From positions 16,850,524 through 16,914,523 of the forward strand of contig NC_084472.1 of the NCBI RefSeq assembly GCF_027409185.1: 64,000 bases of DNA, in the 5' to 3' direction. This DNA is from Cynocephalus volans (Eukaryota > Chordata > Mammalia > Dermoptera > Cynocephalidae). The notes beneath the pieces were generated by a model. The model ran no database searches. It saw only the letters and a program-made list of their open reading frames with translations, and was not told where the DNA came from. Positions 58,297-64,000 of this stretch are shown here, piece after piece (the stretch's first letter is position 1; each line of letters opens with the position of its first letter). The position numbers and the translations under genes were made by a program.

Positions 58297-59334
58297 TGTT
58301 TTTGAGATATTTTCCCAAGTTTCTCTTTGGGTCTTTGGTTAAAGTACGCTGTATAAGTTTTAAAAACTTTCTTAGAATATTCTTAAATCCTTTTCTTTTT
58401 TAAAAATAGATTATATTTGTAGTTTATTTGAAGCACTAGCTATTGAGATCAGAAATTTAGAAAGTTAAAATTAAAGAGAAAAAATAATTCTTTTTACATG
58501 TTTTAGATTGATATGTTTTCCATTCATATGAAACTTAAAATCATAGAAGTGTAACTTTAAACTTGTGACTGATTACCAATATATTCTTATTGTAGCTAAT
58601 TTACTTCAGTAATATAATTCTCTTGAAACGTTAATAGCTTTTATTGAAAAGATGGAGTAGCAAGCCCCGAGTGATCTGATTGCTCAGACTCCCTCATTTT
58701 CTAGGACCTTTCCCACCACCTCATGGTTAAAGTGAGATCTGCCATGTTCCAGCAGTGATCCTGCCTCCTGGCTGGGAGGATTGACCCAGAGGGAGGCGGC
58801 TGACCCAAGCTGGGCCAGAGTCCTCTAAGAATTTGGAATTGATACTTAGGGCCCCTCAGTCTAGCTCTAAAATGATCATCACTCTGGAACTGTTGGCATC
58901 CATGTTTTACCATGTGAAGTAAAAAGCTGAAAAATCCACTCTGCCACAGGAGGGAAGAAGGAAGTAGATGGGCATAGTAGCAGAGATTAAAGATGAAGAG
59001 AGACTTAAACAGACACATGGAGGGGATGGAGAAGGGGAGGACGGGGGCGGGTAACAAATACATGGGGAGAGGAGAGGAGATGGCAAAGGGAGGTGGGTGT
59101 TAAAGGGACCAGGAGAAAAGAGAATGTGAACAAACTAAATTTCCAGGACATCGGTTCCTTGTTCTAGTTTTCTCTTATGACCTTGAATTCTATGACACAC
59201 TCCTGTAACCTTTATAAAAATTCTTCTTTTTGCTTCAGCTACCTCTAGTCAGATTCCATCCTTGCAGCCAGGAGTCTTAACCAAGTAAACACCTGCATGT
59301 TTTAGGATACGTGCTGGTGGTTCTACATAAGATA
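58297..59334. other. Unassigned; possible ancient LTR at 58660-59290
   Basis: From about 58660 the sequence (gctgacccaagctgggccag, aagaatttggaattgatact, then a purine-rich stretch) resembles MER-type LTRs, but I could not define ends or family. Confidence 0.35.
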
Positions 59335-59495
59335 TCATTTAATTCTTACAGCCTTGCAAGATAGTTATTATTTCTCCAGAAAAAAGTGAGAAAACGCAGA
59401 CTCAAGAGAGAGATTAAGTAATTTGATCAAGGATCACTGTAGTTAATAAGTGACAGAACCAAAATTGAAAAGTTGGTCTAATTCCAAAGTCAGTT
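59335..59495 (-). mobile_element. MIR SINE, antisense
   Basis: Tatttctccagaaaaaagtg, agattaagtaatttgatcaa and taagtgacagaaccaaaatt fit the reversed MIR core. Confidence 0.72.
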
Positions 59496-60110
59496 TTTAT
59501 TCATGCACTCTAAAAATATTTATTGGGCATCCGCTATGGGCCAGATACGAGGCTAAGTTACAACAGAGACAAAATTTGCCGTCCCAAAGCTTGCAGTTCA
59601 GAGGAGAATACTGACAAACAGGCAGTGAAAATTTAGTGTAGTAAATGCTGTGGGGGAGGGAATAAAATGTGCTATAAGACCACATGGGAGACCAGGGAAG
59701 ATTCTTGGAATGTTTAAGCTAAGACCTGAAGGTTGAGTAGTCATAAGCCAAGCATAAGGGAAGAAGTACGCTGTGCCAAACATTTATGAAAACAATATGG
59801 TGCAGTTGAGGATCTAAAAGAAATTCAGTGTACGAGGAACATAGAATGCAAGGGGAGGAAGGGAAAGAATCAGGAGAAGTAAGTTGCTTTAGCAAGTCAA
59901 GCAGGGCCTTCTGTTGCATGTCAAGGGGTTTGTACTTTATACTGGGAGAAAGAGGGGGCAAGCCATTGAAGGCTTGTAATCAGATTTTCTTTTTCTTAGA
60001 AAACACAAACATTCTTTATACTACAGCCAGGAAAGATTGGAGAACTAGCACTAACACTAGAGGCATGGAGGTCAGTTAAGTCTTTTTCAGTAATCCAGAC
60101 AGTAAACAAT
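59496..60110 (-). mobile_element. L2 3' region, antisense
   Basis: Aatatttattgggcatccgc, atgggccagatacgaggcta, agctaagacctgaaggttga and gccattgaaggcttgtaatc follow the reversed order of the L2 3' end for about 600 bases. Confidence 0.8.
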
Positions 60111-62046
60111 TAGTAGCTAAGGGAGGTAGTTATTAGTTGGGGGAGAAGTGGAAGAATTTTAGAGATTACAGACAGGATAGTATGGTCAAGTCTTGGTGAC
60201 TGATTTGATATATGGGGCATGAGAGGGGTAGGAGTTAAAAATGACATTCTAGCGTGGATGGGAGCACTGTGCTTACCAAGTTCATTGAGACATGTGTGGA
60301 CAGAGAAGGAAGAGTGAGTTATGATGGCAAAGACGACAGTCCCATTTTGGATGTGGTAAATTTGAGATACCTGGAATATATCCCAATAGATGCCCAGTAG
60401 ACAGCTATGCCAGCTAAAAGAGCCTTCTATAACGAGTGTATATTTTGACAAAGTGAGAACTAATCTTTCATTTTCACCCATTAGGTTTCTGGAAAAGAAG
60501 GCCTGTAGGCATCAAATCTTTTTTGATATTTTAGAAGATCTGAGACACTTTTTTCCATTAATTTAAAAAAGTCATGTTCTTTCGCAACAAATTGCTAGAA
60601 AATCATTGCTTGTCTTTGTCCTTCTACTGTGTAATTATCATTATTCTGTAGACTTTTATTTTTAGAAGGAAAAAAAGGCCTATTTAAAAAGCAAAATTGG
60701 TACTTTACATGTCCTTTTACCTAGGAGGTATCCATGGAATTAAACTGGCTTTGATTTTGAATGAAACAAAAGTAAGAAAATTGAATCATAAACTTTTTTT
60801 AAGTACCTCGTGTCTGCCGAAGCCATAGCTTTTTAATTTATTGATGACAGAATTTTCTAAATAAAAGTTAAAAATTGAAATAAAAAATATATTTTTACAT
60901 GTTTGGCAATTTAAATTTTGAATCAAACATTTTAAAACTTCGTATTAAACACTAACAAAACCAAAATAAATTATTTACTTCATGTAATAATATAACATCT
61001 TATTTGAAAAGGAAGGGATATTAGGTTGCAAAATAAACTATAAAGGACATGTTTTAAAAGAAAGCGGTTACAACTCTTCTTTACATCTAAAATTATTTCA
61101 AAATAAACAGGTTTTTTTAATAACTAGAAAAAAGAAAATGGGTTTAAATGCAGGTAATGTGCACAAGTTACAATTAAATTCTTGGATACCAATCAGAACT
61201 TATTTTTAAGAAATTCTTTCTTACCTCTATTATTGGAAATATTAGCTTGAAGATGAGAGGCAAGGGTACAGTTCCTGCTAATTCCTGAGAAAAGGTTAAT
61301 GGTTTTAAAAAATATAAGACGTGCACCAAAAGGTATCAGAGGTCAGGAAGGTCTGTAACCTCTGAGACCTGTAAACTGATTGACTTCTTGTCTTTCCTCC
61401 CCATACTCATCTCCAGCCATGCTCACCATCATGTGACTTATTTTGGTTTCTGAAACACACCTGGCTATTCCTTGCTTGTTGCTTCCATTGCCAGAAACTC
61501 CCTTTTCCCAGATCTGCTGCATTAATTTCATGTTTACAGTTGTGTACATTTTACTTATATATCAAACTTTTTAAGTTTTAAATCTGTTGAATAAAACATA
61601 CATTGAAACTCAAAATATTGTCACAGCAAAAGCATGGTGGAAATAAAGTATCATAGGAATTTGGGGAAAATTGAAGAGCTTTGGATCAATTTTATAAACT
61701 AAATCTAATTTTTTCTGCTCATTAATCTTACTTAAAGAGATTTTTTTAAAAAGAAGGGATACATACATTATTATACAAGTAGTTGCATGGTACGTTTTTA
61801 AGGTTTAAAACCCCAGTTAAAGAAGAGCCCACATAGTGTCCCAGAGCATTTAATGAGGACTTGAAAATAGTATCCTAATTGTTTACTGTAATTTGCAGGT
61901 CAGAAATCATGACAAAAGACAAGGATATAAGGTGTGAACATCTGAGAGTATAAGGATTCTTAAGACAGGTTTAACATCAGCTTAATTTTTCCACAGTTGA
62001 CTGAATTCATAGAGGGAATGATACCTAATAATACTTTGCAGGTGCC
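60111..62046. other. Unassigned, possible diverged L2 at 61340-61540
   Basis: Ctcccttttcccagatctgc and nearby pyrimidine-rich sequence are L2-like. Otherwise AT-rich, with no exon seen. Confidence 0.4.
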
Positions 62047-62092
62047 TTTTTTTTTTGGAGGCTGGTCCAAACCCTTGACCTTGGTGTTATAA
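62047..62092 (-). mobile_element. Short CYN-type SINE remnant
   Basis: Ggaggctggtccaaaccctt and gaccttggtgttat after a T run match the 3' part of a minus-strand CYN unit with a small internal deletion. Confidence 0.65.
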
Positions 62093-62921
62093 AAAGCTAT
62101 TTTTAATAATTGCCTGAAGTGGCTAAAAGTAGTTAACTGTTACCAGGGATCAAGTTTTTTAAAAATCTTGAAGCTTTAGTTTGTTAATTATTTTTATTAC
62201 TGTAATCCATAACAAAAAAAAATTTAAGTATTCTTTATGATTTTTTGGGTTTTTTACAATTTTTTTATTTTTTATTTATTTATTTTTTACATATTCCTTG
62301 TGTCAGGCTCTTCTCATGGCTGATCCTTATCATCTCTGTTTCTACAAGACTTCATTATGGAAACTATGAGGCTTCAGGAGTTTAGAATGAATTGGCTTAC
62401 TTTGAAGTCAATTGCTTGTATATCTAAAGTGCAAAAAGAGAAAAGAAAAAGATGGTACAGAAAATTACTAATGTTGGCAAACTCTTGCAAATACTGGTTT
62501 CCATTGCTAACATTTTCTGATCTCCCTTGACTTTTAGAAAATGAAGTTCTTTGTTTGCTTTTACAAGACAAAGTGCATGCCTTTTAGTAGTCTGCTGCTT
62601 CCTCCTCTCCACCTATGTTTTCTGTTCTTTTATGGTCCTGCCTATCCTCTGTGGTTTATGCTAAAGGGAGAGGATTTAAAAATGAAAGTTAGGGAAAAAT
62701 CACTGACTGTGTTTATGGCCCATAGAGCATTGTGACCTATGGAGATTGTTTATTTCATATCTTATGAAATTAAGTCTATAAATTAATTTCTCTAGGATTT
62801 CTCAAAGACTTAAAACTTAGTTGTAAATTGGAGCTGTCTAGGCAAAATGCCAAACTAGGGCTTTTTTCCCCCTCTACCTAGAAATAGTTTATAGAAATAA
62901 TGTAATTTTAAATCCTTTTTA
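62093..62921. other. Unassigned AT-rich DNA
   Basis: No exon seen. A T-rich (ttta)n patch is at 62262-62288. Confidence 0.5.
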
Positions 62922-63010
62922 TTTTAATTTTTTTGGTGGCTGACTAGTATGGGGATCTGAACTCTTGACCTTAAATCTTTTTTTTGTGGGGAGGTTGACC
63001 AGTAAGGGGC
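62922..63010 (-). mobile_element. Two adjacent CYN-type SINE remnants
   Basis: The first remnant (ggtggctgactagtatgggg, actcttgacc) is followed by a second T run and gaggttgaccagtaaggggc. They share a taaatctttttt-like motif, consistent with a truncated unit inserted beside or into the first. Confidence 0.6.
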
Positions 63011-63229
63011 AATAAATCTTTTTTAAAGTCCAAAAATGTGTTGAATCATTTGAGAATTTTTAATCAGCATTATTCATCATAAGGGAATATCGTCATGGTA
63101 AGGGGTGGGAGGCTGTTTTCAAAGTTAGTAGACTTGTGCTGTAGGTCAAGCAGTGAAGCTAGCTGCCAGTAATGTTCTGTTTGTAACATTTCCTAAAGGG
63201 CTAGTACTTAATAACACCATGAATAGAAA

Positions 63230-63460
63230 ATGTAATACACAGGGCTTTCCTAGGGATTGTACCGGTGATGGGAAGAATGTGGCATAGACGTCAGAAAATC
63301 TGGTTCCATGGTTGTGCTCACTTTTAGCCTCATATCCTTGGCTTCAGGTTCTTCAAATATACCTACTCCTCCTGGTAATATATTAGGATTATTATGGGAT
63401 CAAATTCAATAATAAACTACTTTGGAGACATAAAGTACAATCAAAGTGTAAAATAGTATT
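63230..63460 (+). mobile_element. Possible MIR, sense
   Basis: Tggttccatggttgtgctca, tcatatccttggcttcaggt and tattaggattattatgggat are in MIR-like order but strongly diverged. Confidence 0.4.
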
Positions 63461-64000
63461 AAAAAATACTTTAACATGTTGTATAATGTAATATTGTGTT
63501 ATCTGCAAATGATTGAGCCAGATACATTAAAAACTTAATTCAAATTTGTTCCAGCTTTACTACACATGTTGTTATATAGCAGGTTCTAATACAGTATAGG
63601 TAATTCTAATGTACGACCACCTAGTATAAAGTTGAAAATCTTTAATCTGACTTAGGGAGTTGATAAGTTAGGAAATAGTTTGAAAACCTACAAATATTTC
63701 TAGAACCTTTGCTATGCTTGGCTCTTTGAGGGGATATAAATATTAGGTACGTTGCTGGATAGAAGTAATCAGAATCAAGTTACAGTCTCGTGATTTTTTT
63801 TCTTTCAACAGAGATTAAATGAATGTCCATATATAAAATGCAATTTGTGTTAAGTAGAAGGAAATACACAATCCTTGTGGCATATCCCAGTTCCTATCTA
63901 TTCTGGCCAAATCTTTCTCCTTCTTTCTCTCTTATGTTGTACTTCACCAACACCAAACTACTTACAATTTAAAAAACCCACTTTGTTCTCTCTTGTCTGT
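63461..64000. other. Unassigned, end of window
   Basis: No feature recognised up to the right edge. Confidence 0.5.

Overview
This is a window of nuclear DNA from a placental mammal. The interspersed repeats suggest a colugo (Dermoptera): many tRNA-Ile-derived SINEs, as monomers and as dimers, resemble the CYN SINEs described from Cynocephalus/Galeopterus, and there is a young L1 family with a G-rich 3' UTR. Older layers common to all placentals are also present (MIR, L2, L3/CR1, MaLR LTRs, Tigger and MER5A DNA transposons). The clade call rests on recognising SINE families by eye, not on a database search.

Only one protein-coding locus is recognisable. It is the 5' part of SEH1L, the WD-repeat nucleoporin of the Y (Nup107-160) and GATOR2 complexes, on the + strand. 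It has a CpG-island promoter (about 25.9-26.8 kb), exon 1 (26193-26303), exon 2 (30036-30086) and exon 3 (32536-32682). All visible splice sites are intact and every exon is in phase 0. Exon 3, however, has two in-frame TGA codons where the human protein has Arg (codons 81 and 98), both readable as CGA-to-TGA changes. Several missense changes at conserved positions accompany them. I could not find exons 4-9 in the following 31 kb. The simplest reading is an unprocessed (intron-containing) SEH1L pseudogene that has kept its CpG island. A damaged or mis-assembled true gene is the main alternative.

Layout: 0-25.7 kb is intergenic and repeat-rich. It holds L2 with nested L1 and a solo LTR, an antisense L1 of about 2.7 kb, L1 3' ends and SINEs, and no gene was found. 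25.7-26.9 kb is the CpG-island promoter and exon 1. 26.9-32.7 kb holds introns 1-2 and exons 2-3, with a Tigger relic in intron 1. 32.7-64 kb is either a very large intron 3 or non-genic DNA, filled with antisense L1 and SINEs, MaLR LTRs, an ERV LTR region, an ancient L3/CR1 relic and microsatellites.

The most unusual items are the nonsense-bearing SEH1L copy, a 219-bp block duplicated 13.4 kb apart at about 98% identity that appears to have moved with a SINE tail, a retroposed 5' half of tRNA-Arg(UCU) with perfect 14-bp target-site duplications, and four short L1 insertions of which three start at G-runs. I saw no new multi-gene system, CRISPR array or operon-like structure, and none is expected in DNA of this kind.
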